Positions 1 to 8,271 of a stretch of DNA of 64,000 bases are shown here, in pieces. The stretch's first letter is position 1, and each line of letters starts with the position of its first letter. Under the pieces are notes generated by a model, which was not told the DNA's origin, ran no database searches, and saw only the letters and a list, made by a program, of their open reading frames with translations. The position numbers and the translations under genes are program-made. The DNA is from Lachnoclostridium sp. An131 (GTDB lineage: Bacteria > Bacillota > Clostridia > Lachnospirales > Lachnospiraceae): positions 1-64,000 of the forward strand of contig NZ_NFLI01000010.1 of the NCBI RefSeq assembly GCF_002160825.1, given 5' to 3'.

Positions 1-113
1 GCGGACTAGTAACAACGCTTGCGATACCCGCCCTTTGGGGCGAGCATGTAACTGGCCCTTATGAGGGCCAATCCAAACCACCACTTGAAGTGGTGGTTGT
101 GACTTAGATTTTC
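1..113. mobile_element. Terminus of an IS200/IS605-like insertion element
   Basis: Three hairpins lie in tandem: CGCCC/GGGCG (about 30-42), TGGCCCT/AGGGCCA (about 53-70) and a 23-nt perfect palindrome-like hairpin AACCACCACTT/AAGTGGTGGTT (about 78-100). Next to this, the tape measure frame turns into unrelated sequence. Stacked subterminal hairpins without inverted terminal repeats are typical of IS200/IS605 ends and of TnpB guide-RNA regions. On the + strand a short open frame ends at 64 and might be the C-terminus of a TnpB-like protein; that is a guess. The rest of the element is outside the window. Confidence 0.5.
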
Positions 114-1667
114 CGCAGATCCGGCCACGCTGTCATAAGTCTCCCCAACCGAAGTCAGGGAAGTAATGAATTTCAGGTTCCCGTCCTCGGCCATGGTGCC
201 AAAGGCTTCCGCCGCCATATTCAGGGCCTGCTGTTCGTTGGTGCAGTTTGCGATATCCGCCACAATGGAATCGATTACCTGCTTCTGGGTAGCCTCCCCG
301 TTCTGCCATGCCAGGAACAAAGACTGGGTCTTCTGGGAATACAGGTCTATGGAATCCCCGATGGTCCCGTCCGCCAGACGAGTAGTCACCTCATTGATGG
401 CGTCATTGACCTTATCCAGGTTGTACGCCCCGCCCTGCAGGCCGTTCTGCAGAAGCTGGAAATACTCCGAAGCGGAATATCCCGCCTGCTCAAATTTCCC
501 CGCATACTCGGACAGGTTATCCCCCAACTCATTGGTCTTGTCCAGACCGTTCTGGGTACCCCGGACGATATAATCCATAGCTTCCTGGGCGGTCAGGCCA
601 TACTGCTTCATCAGAGAGTTGACGCCCCGGAGGGTCTCATTCATGTCAATCCCGTATAATTCTTCCAGCGTCAGCGCCTGCTTCGTCAGGTTGGTCAGAT
701 CCGTATCCCCCAGATCACCCAGGTTTTTCTTGACCATGATGACCGCTTCCGCCACGGCGTCCATGCTCTGGCCCACACCGGATCCATACACATTTTTTAC
801 AATCTCCGCGCTGGCTTCCGCCGCCTCCCCGGTCTCCCCGAAGTAGGCGTTCACTTTGGAAACCGCCGTCTCTGTCTCCGCATAAGCGGATACTGCCTTA
901 TCGCCCACATCCTGGATCTTATCCCCAACCACGGATAATTGGTCGGCAGCTTCCATCAGGACCGCACCCTTGGTGGCTTGGGCAATCTCCTCGATGTCAT
1001 CCGCAGCGTCCTGGGCCGCGTCACCCACATCATTCAGATCGTTGATCAGGTTTCGCACGGCCTGCCCGTCATCCACCGTGTCCAGGGCGGCGGTCAGCTG
1101 TTTGATATCCGCCTTCCCGCCAGTGACCGCTTTCCCAATCCTCTCCACAGCGGTTTTCAGCTGGTCAGAAGAAGCCGTCCCGTTCCGGATCGCCGTCACC
1201 AAACGGCTCCCCAGCACGTCTACGTAATCATCCACACTGGATCCAGTCGCCGCAAACAGCTTATTCAGACGTTCCGTATTAGAAGCCAGCCGCTCCTGCT
1301 CTGACTGCAGGCCGGAAAGATCTGCCTTATACCGGTTCAGCGCACCACGGGTTTCCTCAACCTCCCGTTGGAATGCCATGTACTGGTCTTTCCCTAAGTT
1401 GCCCCGCTCAAAAGCTTTCGCCACATCTTCCTGGGCCTGTTCCAAGGCTTCCAGCTTCTTTTCCGTATCTCCAATCGCAGATTGCAGAAGCTCCTGCTTC
1501 TGCGCCAGAAGGATGGTATTGGACGGATCCAGTTTCAGAAGGTTATTCACATCCCGAAGCTGGCTCTGGGTCTTCTTTATGGAATTGTTCACCGCGCTCA
1601 GCGACTTTTCCAGCCCGCTGGTATCGCCGCCGATCTCTACCGTAATGCCCTTGATCCGGCCCGCCAT
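6..1667 (-). CDS. Phage tail tape measure protein, N-terminal part, interrupted
   Basis: The first ~515 residues look like a siphovirus tape measure protein. They start MAGRIKGITVEIGGDTSGL, continue with long coiled-coil helices rich in E, K, L and Q (about residues 20-140), and then Ala/Gly/Asp-rich helical segments. Start at 1667 with AGGAGG nine bases upstream. After the residues SAENL the frame enters an insertion element and stops at base 6, so the rest of this normally 700-1500-residue protein is missing here. The protein sets tail length. It sits downstream of the major tail protein and the gpG/gpGT chaperones, with an HNH gene in between. As drawn, the prophage could not build a normal tail unless the element is spliced out or excised. 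Confidence 0.85.
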   Translation of the reverse strand: MAGRIKGITVEIGGDTSGLEKSLSAVNNSIKKTQSQLRDVNNLLKLDPSNTILLAQKQELLQSAIGDTEKKLEALEQAQEDVAKAFERGNLGKDQYMAFQREVEETRGALNRYKADLSGLQSEQERLASNTERLNKLFAATGSSVDDYVDVLGSRLVTAIRNGTASSDQLKTAVERIGKAVTGGKADIKQLTAALDTVDDGQAVRNLINDLNDVGDAAQDAADDIEEIAQATKGAVLMEAADQLSVVGDKIQDVGDKAVSAYAETETAVSKVNAYFGETGEAAEASAEIVKNVYGSGVGQSMDAVAEAVIMVKKNLGDLGDTDLTNLTKQALTLEELYGIDMNETLRGVNSLMKQYGLTAQEAMDYIVRGTQNGLDKTNELGDNLSEYAGKFEQAGYSASEYFQLLQNGLQGGAYNLDKVNDAINEVTTRLADGTIGDSIDLYSQKTQSLFLAWQNGEATQKQVIDSIVADIANCTNEQQALNMAAEAFGTMAEDGNLKFITSLTSVGETYDSVAGSAENLSHNHHFKWWFGLALIRASYMLAPKGGYRKRCY

Positions 1668-1803
1668 GTGTCACCACCTCCTGAAAATGAACATAAAAAA
1701 TGCCCGGATCTTCTCCGAGCATAAAAAGCACCAATCAGATTTCTCCAATCGATGCTGCATATATTTTTCGATTCATATTAACCGATCATAAATTTAATTT
1801 TTG

Positions 1804-2373
1804 CTATGCCTTATCACAATCTACCGATAATTTATACCACCGCTTGATATATGAATCCCTTAATAACTCTTCATCGGCTTGAATCAGCTTAATAAACAAT
1901 CCCGTCAATCCATCATACTGTGAATAATCTCCGGCGTCATAAAGTTTCCATTCCAGCTGTTCCAGAGTCCAGTTGCTTTTAATCGAGTTATGAAGCATGG
2001 ATGTCGTCGCCCAATTTTCCATTGAATCCGCTCCGCCGAGCGCTACCGGATAAATATGATCCACTGTGGGTACAAATTCCCAATAAGCATTATGACATTC
2101 CTCCATTTTCCAATGTGAATGATATGGAAATGTCTCAGGCATATAGTGAGATAGAACTTTCAATATACCAGGATTTACCAGCTTTTTCCCGCTATACCTG
2201 TCAATGAAGCCGTCCCTTATAAATTGTTCCATCTTTTCTTTATCCGAATAATTTCTTCCTTGTGCAGTAATCTTCTGAAATGGGTATTCCTCATTAATTA
2301 TTGTCTTGGCATCCGAAAGATTTTGCTGCAATAACTTTAAAGCAGAAAGTTCAATAGCCTCTATTTTTTCCAT
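1804..2373 (-). CDS. HNH endonuclease (free-standing, homing-type)
   Basis: 189 residues. The core DRYSGKK...PTVDHIYPVALGGADSMEN...LHNSIKSNW (about residues 57-135) has the Asp-His pair, the following Asn and the final His of an HNH nuclease. There is no CxxC zinc-binding pair, unlike the terminase-linked HNH protein at 15.6 kb. AGGGAG lies six bases before the ATG. It occupies an unusual site, between the tail assembly chaperone and the tape measure gene, which normally adjoin. It is flanked by AT-rich spacers of about 90 and 130 bases, and its own base composition is lower in GC than the neighbouring tail genes. This fits a selfish homing endonuclease inserted into the tail operon. Substrate unknown. 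Confidence 0.8.
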   Translation of the reverse strand: MEKIEAIELSALKLLQQNLSDAKTIINEEYPFQKITAQGRNYSDKEKMEQFIRDGFIDRYSGKKLVNPGILKVLSHYMPETFPYHSHWKMEECHNAYWEFVPTVDHIYPVALGGADSMENWATTSMLHNSIKSNWTLEQLEWKLYDAGDYSQYDGLTGLFIKLIQADEELLRDSYIKRWYKLSVDCDKA

Positions 2374-2462
2374 CTTTTTCTCCCTACCATCTGTCTTTTC
2401 TCTGAAAAATCAGCCTTTTCCCAGCTAAGATTATACCAAGAAAAGACTGATCATTCAATGGC

Positions 2463-3001
2463 TCAAAATCTATCGAAATCCTCCTGCGTTGCCACCACCG
2501 CATATTTATGCTCGTCATTCCGGCTCTCCACATACATATCGTTCACCATCCCGATAGTCAAAAGATCCAGATCCCGGATGGACAGCCCCAGCTGCACGCA
2601 CCGCAGGAGGAACAGGGGCGTTGTCATTTCCCGGTCAGTCGGGCGAAGTTTTTTTTAGCCTGCACATCTGTCTGTGTATTCAACCCCCAAAGCTCTATGA
2701 TCTGAGGCAGCACCTGATAGATGGAGAAAGTGTTAAAGCTGTCCAGCCATTCCTCCGGCGTATCCGGGATGGAAGGGTCGGCATGCTTCGCCATCACATA
2801 GGCGATATTCTCAAACATTTCCAAAGAGAACAGATCCAGATTGGAATTCTCCGGGTCATTCTTGTCGATCCCTTTTTCCAGATCCCGCAGGTCTTTGTAG
2901 ATATCCCGGTGGAACCGCATCCGGTAAATCCGGGGGATGGCGGCGGAGGCCTTAAAAGCGACCTCCTGACCATCAATCGTGATATTTTTCTTCATACTCA
3001 T
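2463..3001 (-). CDS. Tail assembly chaperone gpGT, -1 frameshift product
   Basis: The gpG frame contains AAA AAA AAC followed by TTC near its end. A -1 shift on the A AAA AAC heptamer enters a second frame that stays open for about 60 codons. It encodes a segment containing LSIRDLDLLTIGMVNDMY and ending ATQEDFDRF, then stops at 2463-2465. This resembles the T domain of lambda-type gpGT proteins, which bind the major tail protein while gpG coats the tape measure. The two products are normally made in a fixed ratio. Position between the major tail protein and tape measure genes is exactly that expected. The frameshift itself is inferred from sequence. Confidence 0.8.
2624..3001 (-). CDS. Tail assembly chaperone gpG (unshifted product)
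   Basis: 125 residues, starting MSMKKNITIDGQEVAFKAS and including IPRIYRMRFHRDIYKDL. This is the usual form of Gram-positive siphophage gpG-like tail chaperones. It begins inside the stop of the major tail protein gene (ATGA overlap at 2998-3001), so translation is probably coupled. The last codons lie on the A-rich slippery site that produces gpGT. Function: coats and protects the tape measure protein during tail assembly. Confidence 0.82.
   Translation of the reverse strand: MSMKKNITIDGQEVAFKASAAIPRIYRMRFHRDIYKDLRDLEKGIDKNDPENSNLDLFSLEMFENIAYVMAKHADPSIPDTPEEWLDSFNTFSIYQVLPQIIELWGLNTQTDVQAKKNFARLTGK
2648..2654 (-). other. Slippery heptamer A AAA AAC for -1 frameshifting
   Basis: Read on the minus strand in the gpG frame, the codons are GCT AAA AAA AAC TTC. 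This places A_AAA_AAC in the standard X_XXY_YYZ register. Eight A residues in a row (complement of 2649-2656) also allow slippage by transcription. The zero frame ends eight codons later; the -1 frame runs about 60 codons further. Confidence 0.8.
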
Positions 3002-3642
3002 AATGTCTCCCCTCCGATTTCATCCTCTTCCATTTCCCGCAGGCTGGACTGCTGTACCCCGGATGTCTCCGGATCTGTCACCGTCGGCATATACACAGAT
3101 GTATACCAGCCGGTGTAGACCGTATCCGTGGTGCTGTCCCCGGTACGTGCCTTCACATAGCCGTTAGCCAGAGGAGCCGCCGTGATGGCCAGCGTTTCCG
3201 TCTGTACCTCGATCTCCTCTTCATTGGTGGTGGACTCGATGTTCGGCCTTGCTGCCGAACAGTTGTAAAGCACATGGCGAATCTTCTTCACATCCCCGTC
3301 AAATTCAAAGAGCAGGGCGAAGTTCGCCGTCTCCACATTGGCGCTCTCCACCAGCACACTGTTGTCATCCAGAGACTCCTTCAGCACATCGGTACGGAAG
3401 CTCTCCGGCACCATGGCCAGTTCCAAATCTCCCTCATAGCCCATGTTGTTGGAGATCGTATAATAGGCATACCCATCCGCGTAAAAATTGGACGGCTCGC
3501 CGTTGGGTTCCAAGGACAAAGATACCGCACCCGGCATAGCCACAGGTGTCCCAAAGGTCACCTCCCCGTCATCGTCCACCGTAATCAGTGCGTAATGCAC
3601 GTTGCAGATATTAAATTTGACTTTATTTTTCTTCGTAGACAT
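2998..3642 (-). CDS. Major tail protein (phi13 type)
   Basis: 214 residues. The start MSTKKNKVKFNICNVHYALI and the pattern GAVSLSLEPNGEPSNFYADG, then NNMGYEGDLELAMVPESF, match the major tail protein family of phi13-like siphophages, which forms the hexameric tail-tube rings. The length is typical. It lies between the tail-completion gene and the chaperone gene, with a 20-base overlap upstream and an ATGA overlap downstream, so it is part of one late operon. The C-terminus is acidic and shows no extra Ig-like domain. Confidence 0.88.
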   Translation of the reverse strand: MSTKKNKVKFNICNVHYALITVDDDGEVTFGTPVAMPGAVSLSLEPNGEPSNFYADGYAYYTISNNMGYEGDLELAMVPESFRTDVLKESLDDNSVLVESANVETANFALLFEFDGDVKKIRHVLYNCSAARPNIESTTNEEEIEVQTETLAITAAPLANGYVKARTGDSTTDTVYTGWYTSVYMPTVTDPETSGVQQSSLREMEEDEIGGETL

Positions 3643-4006
3643 TTTCAGCCTCCTTCATTTCATTCCCGGTTTTCCCAGCACTATCTCCGTCTGTCGGCAT
3701 TTCAAAAGCATACAGAACTTCATACAGCTTCTCGCTGTCAATCCAGGTTTCCGACTTGTTATAAAAAATCCCCGCTGCGTCCAGAACATCTTCCACGTTC
3801 TGCTCCGCTTCAGAGTCTTTAAAATCCGTATACAGTTCCAGCCGAACTTCCGTAAACTTTCGGTACACCTTCCCGTCTGCGGAAAAGTTATCGCTCCCCG
3901 GAAGCAGATAACAGAGGAAAGGCGGATCCGGTGCTTCCCCTTCTGCAAAATGGTCATAAGCATAAGGAACCCCTATATCGTTTAAAATTGATAGCAACCT
4001 ATCCAT
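3623..4006 (-). CDS. Tail completion / tail-terminator-like protein
   Basis: 127 residues from MDRLLSILNDIGVPYAYDHF. AAAGGAG nine bases upstream of 4006 selects this start over an upstream one at 4117. The GEAPDPPFLCYLLPGSDNF segment and the following VRLELYTDFKD are typical of small minor tail proteins encoded between the gp10-like protein and the major tail protein in HK97-type phages. They probably cap the tail tube. It overlaps both neighbours by a few bases. The family call rests on motif pattern and position. Confidence 0.7.
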   Translation of the reverse strand: MDRLLSILNDIGVPYAYDHFAEGEAPDPPFLCYLLPGSDNFSADGKVYRKFTEVRLELYTDFKDSEAEQNVEDVLDAAGIFYNKSETWIDSEKLYEVLYAFEMPTDGDSAGKTGNEMKEAENVYEEK

Positions 4007-4382
4007 TCCTAAGACTCCTTTCAATCTCTTCTTCCAACTGTTGGATTCCCTTTTCTTCTGCCGGAGCAATATGACTCTTTCCAGCGACCCGGCCTCCATT
4101 TCGTTTAGCATGGCCAAATTCCAGCAAATGGGCCAGGTAGTAACGATTCCGGGAATAGACCGTCATCGTTATACTGTTGGAAGTCTCTTTAGATTTCTTC
4201 ACCGCCCAGCTTTTCGCATAATCCCCGGTATCCTTCGGAGCATTGGCACAGATCTCTTTCTTTATTGTCTCCCCGGCGTCTTTTACTGCCTGTTTCACAT
4301 TATCTGCAGCCAGATCCGCATATTCCTCCAAAGTCTCCATAATGGCGTCTGCCAGGTCCCCGATCTGTACATTCTGTCCCAT
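3999..4382 (-). CDS. HK97 gp10-like head-tail component
   Basis: 127 residues. The N-terminal half is helical and charged (AADNVKQAVKDAGETIKKEI). It is followed by the family hallmark APKDTGDYAKSWAVKK (about residues 49-64), then LAHLLEFGHAKRNGG and a C-terminal helix. This pattern is that of HK97 gp10 / neck or tail-completion proteins. Between the head-closure and tail-terminator genes, it would help join the head to the tail. Confidence 0.82.
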   Translation of the reverse strand: MGQNVQIGDLADAIMETLEEYADLAADNVKQAVKDAGETIKKEICANAPKDTGDYAKSWAVKKSKETSNSITMTVYSRNRYYLAHLLEFGHAKRNGGRVAGKSHIAPAEEKGIQQLEEEIERSLRNG

Positions 4383-4384
4383 GT

Positions 4385-4717
4385 TTACCGCCTCGCTTTC
4401 TCACACCGGAACTTCAGCGCTTTCCTCCTATAGTTCATGTGATCCACGGCCACGATATTGTAGATCTCCCCGCCAAACAGGATACGGAAACCGTCCGCCG
4501 TTACCTCCGCCGCCCGTTTACAAAAACGGATGGTAAAAGCAATGTCAGAATCCACAACCGTTAATCCGGCGGCAGCCTTTTCATTCCCGCCCTCACCACT
4601 GACCGTGGCATGGCAGGTATGATAATCCTCCCAGACATTCCTACGGTTTCCAATATTGTCCGCAACTACGGAGTTTTTCTGGAAGGTCACTTTTACATTC
4701 AGAAGGGAAATCTCCAT
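4385..4717 (-). CDS. Head closure / head-tail adaptor protein
   Basis: 110 residues. A small beta-rich protein with FQKNSVVADNIGNRRNVW early and the motif GFRILFGGEIYNIVAVDHM late, as in SPP1 gp16-like head-tail adaptors. These close the portal channel and receive the tail. Its start overlaps the stop of the connector gene by one base. Called from position and overall pattern. Confidence 0.75.
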   Translation of the reverse strand: MEISLLNVKVTFQKNSVVADNIGNRRNVWEDYHTCHATVSGEGGNEKAAAGLTVVDSDIAFTIRFCKRAAEVTADGFRILFGGEIYNIVAVDHMNYRRKALKFRCEKARR

Positions 4718-4992
4718 CAGAACGCCTCCTTCCGGCTTCCAAAGAGCAGGGAGCGCAGTGTCAGGACCAGGGCATGGTGGTCAGCTTCCTCCCGGTGTTC
4801 ATACAGATAAGCCACCGTATACATCACCGCCGGTTTCCCATTCTCCACTTCCTGCAGACCGCTTTCTTCATCGATCCGCAGGATATCCATACACATCCGT
4901 TCCGCTGACGCCAAAAGCGTAGTGATCAGCCCATCGTCTTCATTGTCATCCACCCGGAGGTAATTTTTCATTTCTTCCAGCGTCACCAGCAT
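4717..4992 (-). CDS. gp6-like head-tail connector protein
   Basis: 91 residues. It begins MLVTLEEMKNYLRVDDNEDD and continues with LITTLLASAERMCMD, the pattern of HK97 gp6-like connectors (helical, about 90-110 residues). These form a ring below the portal. It lies immediately downstream of the capsid gene, with about 70 non-coding bases between, and overlaps the head-closure gene. Confidence 0.85.
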   Translation of the reverse strand: MLVTLEEMKNYLRVDDNEDDGLITTLLASAERMCMDILRIDEESGLQEVENGKPAVMYTVAYLYEHREEADHHALVLTLRSLLFGSRKEAF

Positions 4993-5064
4993 CCTTCCTG
5001 CCCTCCTTCCTTACCAGCAGCATCCCCACACAAGGGGATGCCGTCCTTTTCTCACATCAATCCA

Positions 5065-6270
5065 TCAGGAACCAGCTTTCTGCGCCAGCACCTTCACGGC
5101 CTCGGAAAGCACCAGCTTACCGTCCACCCTCTGGGATCCAAGAAAGCCTACCTGACCGTTGGCGGCGTACAATTCATTCAAGCGCTTAAAGGAGCGTCCC
5201 TGCCGGTCCGCAATCCAGTAATAGCTGAAATCACCGAAGGCAATGGTCTTTGCCCCCGCCGCAATCACCGGCATGTAGGCGGAGGTCTTCACCGGCCTGC
5301 CAAGGAGGGTATCCGGCGTTCCGGCCACAAGGGAAGGCTGCCACAGATACTGTCCGGTAGAATCCTTCAGTTTCCGAACGGCCTTGATCGTAGAATCGTT
5401 CAACACCCACACTGCCTTCTTCCGATACGGAGATTTCAGGGAATAGAACAGATCCATCAGTTCATCTGCTGTCACCGCCGTAGAAGATGCGGCGGTCACC
5501 CCGGTCTCGGCACCACCGGTAGCTGCAAGGACACCCAAAGGCTTCCCGGAACCGTCTCCGGTAAAAAACGCCTCTTCCTCTTTCGCCCCGATCCGGCGGG
5601 CAAATTCCTTCGCGATATAAGATTCCAGGTCAAAGACGCTGTCATTGAGAAGTTCCTCAGATACCTTGATCATGGTACCCACCTTGTAGGCACCGATAGA
5701 TACTTGCCCAAAGGAATCATCGCTCTCCGTATACGCCCCTTCCTCATCGATCCAGGACGCTGTTCCCTTCGTTGCCACTACCGGGATCTTCCGATCCCCG
5801 CTGGAAGTGCGGATCACTTTAGCCATCTGGCGGAACACGTTTTCCTCTTCCAGGGCTTCCACCAGGGTACGCTCATACTCATCCGGCACCAGATAACCAC
5901 CCTCGGAATCCGTCCCTTCCTCCAAAGCATTGACCACACTGGGAAGCGGCACCTTAGAGCGCATGGCATTCCAGAAATTGGCCTTGTATTCCTCCGAAGC
6001 ACGCCCGGTCTTTTCCTTTCCCGCGCCGCCGGATGCCGGACGTCCGGTCAGGGGCTGATTCACCGGCTGGGACAGTTCCCGTTCAAAGGCTTCCTGCCGC
6101 TCCAGCCTGGCGATTTCTTTCCCCAGATCTGTGATCTCCTGTTCCATACGGGTGTAGGCAGCGTCATCCTCAGCAGACAGCACACCTTTTTCATTCCTGT
6201 GGGAATCCAGGAAAGCCTTCGCTGCCTCCCATGCCTTCGCCCTCTTTTCTCTCAATTCTAAAATCGTCAT
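5065..6270 (-). CDS. Major capsid protein, HK97 family
   Basis: About 401 residues. The N-terminal ~95 residues form a charged coiled coil (EKRAKAWEAAKAFL, EITDLGKEIARLERQ), the scaffold-like delta domain, ending in a Gly/Pro-rich linker (RPASGGAGKEKTG). The shell domain follows: SEGGYLVPDEYERTLVEALE, then RTSSGDRKIPVV, and late GRPVKTSAYMPVIAAG with FGDFSYYWIADRQG. These are the usual HK97-fold capsid signatures. AGGAGG favours the ATG at 6270 over that at 6276. The protease just upstream would remove the delta domain during maturation. Confidence 0.93.
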   Translation of the reverse strand: MTILELREKRAKAWEAAKAFLDSHRNEKGVLSAEDDAAYTRMEQEITDLGKEIARLERQEAFERELSQPVNQPLTGRPASGGAGKEKTGRASEEYKANFWNAMRSKVPLPSVVNALEEGTDSEGGYLVPDEYERTLVEALEEENVFRQMAKVIRTSSGDRKIPVVATKGTASWIDEEGAYTESDDSFGQVSIGAYKVGTMIKVSEELLNDSVFDLESYIAKEFARRIGAKEEEAFFTGDGSGKPLGVLAATGGAETGVTAASSTAVTADELMDLFYSLKSPYRKKAVWVLNDSTIKAVRKLKDSTGQYLWQPSLVAGTPDTLLGRPVKTSAYMPVIAAGAKTIAFGDFSYYWIADRQGRSFKRLNELYAANGQVGFLGSQRVDGKLVLSEAVKVLAQKAGS

Positions 6271-6282
6271 CGTCATGTCCTC

Positions 6283-6999
6283 CTAATTTTTCAATAAATT
6301 AAGCCGCTCGTAGAGACTGTCTACGCTGCGGCCTGCAGGTTCGGTTTTCTGTTTTGTCATGCATTTCGCCGCAATCTTATCCATCAGGGAATTGACTACG
6401 GCAGCTTTGGAATACAGCATGGACATTGTGATCGGTTCCACATCCTCCGTCAGTTCTGCCCTGGCAAGAATCCCATCGGCAAAACCAAGTTCCACCGCTT
6501 TTCCGGCGTCCATCCAGGTCTCCGCATCCATCATGTGGGATAACTTTGTACGGGACAGGCCGGTCTTGATTTCATAAGCGTTGATAATGGAATCCTTCAC
6601 ACTTCCCAGCATCTCAATGGCTTTTTGCATTTCCCCGGAATCTCCCCATGCAAGGGTTGCCGGATTATGGATCATCAGCATGCCTACCGGGGAGATCAGC
6701 ACTTTTGTGCCTGCCATGGCAATCACCGAAGCGGCACTGGCCGCGATCCCATCGATTTTAACGGTCACATTTCCGGGATAATCCATCAGCATGTTATAGA
6801 TCTGCGCTGCGGCCACACAGTCACCACCGGGGCTGTTGATCCAGACCGTAATATCTCCATTTCCTGCCATCAACTCCTCTTTAAAAAGAGCCGGTGTGAC
6901 TTCATCGTCATACCAGCTCTCTTCCGCAATGGTTCCGTTCAGAAACAGCGTCCGTTCCTGTGTTCCCGCCTGATTCTTCCACTTCCAAAACTTTTTCAT
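6283..6999 (-). CDS. ClpP-like head maturation (prohead) protease
   Basis: 238 residues from MKKFWKWKN. GGAGG lies before the ATG at 6999, and the gene overlaps the portal gene by 92 bases. It has the ClpP fold hallmarks: INSPGGDCVAAAQIYNML; the serine in GIAASAASVIAMAG; the histidine in MLMIHNPATLAWG; and a later Asp-containing helix DAETWMDAGKAVELGFAD. The role is to cleave the capsid delta domain inside the prohead. The order portal-protease-capsid is standard for HK97-type phages. Confidence 0.92.
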   Translation of the reverse strand: MKKFWKWKNQAGTQERTLFLNGTIAEESWYDDEVTPALFKEELMAGNGDITVWINSPGGDCVAAAQIYNMLMDYPGNVTVKIDGIAASAASVIAMAGTKVLISPVGMLMIHNPATLAWGDSGEMQKAIEMLGSVKDSIINAYEIKTGLSRTKLSHMMDAETWMDAGKAVELGFADGILARAELTEDVEPITMSMLYSKAAVVNSLMDKIAAKCMTKQKTEPAGRSVDSLYERLNLLKN

Positions 7000-8254
7000 T
7001 GGACGGATCCTCCTTTCCTGCCGGAGCCGCTGCAAACAGACCAGCGTCCTCCAACTTTGTCATATTTCCATTAATTAAATACAAATCTCCTCCTTGCTCC
7101 GCCGGAATCCGGTCCAGATTTTCCAATTCCCGGATGTCATTGGCACTCATCCATCCATTCTGTCTTGCCGTGGCATATCCGTTCATCCGGCTCTGATAAT
7201 CCCCACGCAGCAGGCCGTCCACGTTGAACTTGATAAAATACTGCTTTTTTTCTTCCCTGGAAAGTAAAGACCGCACCATGGACTGTTCCCACCGGGACAC
7301 CCAGGGATCCAGTGTATATTTCACAAATTCCATAGACTGCTGCTCGATATTATTAAATGAGGATTTTTCCAGATCCCCAATCATGTGGGGCGGCACCCGG
7401 AAGATCCGGGCAATTTCATCCAGCTGAAACTTTCTTGTTTCCAAAAACTGTGCCTGCTCCGGCGAAATGGAGATCGGAGTATATTTCATTCCTTCTTCCA
7501 ATACCGCCACCTTATTGGCGTTACCGGAGCCCCCAAATGTCCTCTGCCAGCTTTCCCGCACCCGGCTGGGATCCTTAATGGTTCCAGGATGTTCCAACAC
7601 CCCGGATGGTGCAGCACCATTGGCAAAAAATTTCGCCCCATATTCTTCACAGGCCATGGCCATGCCGATCGCATTCTTTGCCATAGCGATCGGCGAATAT
7701 CCCACCAATCCGTCAAAACCCAGCCCCGGAATATGCAGCACCTCATAAGGAGAAAGCCGCACAACAGAACCTTTCATGGTCGGTGCGTCATCAGAACTCA
7801 ACGTGTACTCATAATACAGCTGCCCTTTATCGTCCCGATCCACATACATCCGGTCTGCCATTAAAGGATATAAGGCGATTACCTCGCCCCTCCCGTTCCG
7901 GATAATCTGGGCATAGGCATTGCCCCATAAAAGCAGATGCGTCATCAGTGTCTCCCGGAATACGAAAGACGTCATCTCCGGGTTCGGCTCGTCATGAAGC
8001 AGGAAATAGAGGGGATGATTTACCGCCTTCTCTTTCCCGCCATCATCCGTATACCGGTAAAATTGCAGGGGCAGACTGGCCACCGCCTCCGACAGGATCC
8101 TTACACAGGAATACACCGCCGTCATCTGCATGGCCGTCCGCTCATTCACCCGCTTTCCGGATGTACTTCCTCCCATAAAGAAACTATAACTGCTGCCGGA
8201 TGTCCGGTCAGACGGCTTATCCCTTGACCGGAATAAACTTGATAAGATTCCCAT
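6908..8254 (-). CDS. Portal protein, HK97 family
   Basis: About 448 residues. Conserved pieces: NERTAMQMTAVYSCVRILSE near the N-terminus, NHPLYFLLHDEPNPEMTS, LLWGNAYAQIIRNGRGEV, LSPYEVLHIPG, and IFRVPPHMIGDLEKSSFNN with EQQSMEFVKYTLDPW. This is the standard portal pattern. The dodecamer sits at one capsid vertex, docks the terminase and carries the DNA channel. AAAGGGG ten bases before the ATG at 8254 is better spaced than for the ATG at 8263. The C-terminus is overlapped by the protease gene. Confidence 0.92.
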   Translation of the reverse strand: MGILSSLFRSRDKPSDRTSGSSYSFFMGGSTSGKRVNERTAMQMTAVYSCVRILSEAVASLPLQFYRYTDDGGKEKAVNHPLYFLLHDEPNPEMTSFVFRETLMTHLLLWGNAYAQIIRNGRGEVIALYPLMADRMYVDRDDKGQLYYEYTLSSDDAPTMKGSVVRLSPYEVLHIPGLGFDGLVGYSPIAMAKNAIGMAMACEEYGAKFFANGAAPSGVLEHPGTIKDPSRVRESWQRTFGGSGNANKVAVLEEGMKYTPISISPEQAQFLETRKFQLDEIARIFRVPPHMIGDLEKSSFNNIEQQSMEFVKYTLDPWVSRWEQSMVRSLLSREEKKQYFIKFNVDGLLRGDYQSRMNGYATARQNGWMSANDIRELENLDRIPAEQGGDLYLINGNMTKLEDAGLFAAAPAGKEDPSNEKVLEVEESGGNTGTDAVSERNHCGRELV

Positions 8255-8271
8255 AACACTCATACCCCTTT

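Noticed and set aside
5038-6261. Long + strand frame of 407 codons
   Set aside because: It lies exactly antisense to the capsid gene, has no ribosome site and has composition (Arg, His, Leu rich) typical of a mirror frame.
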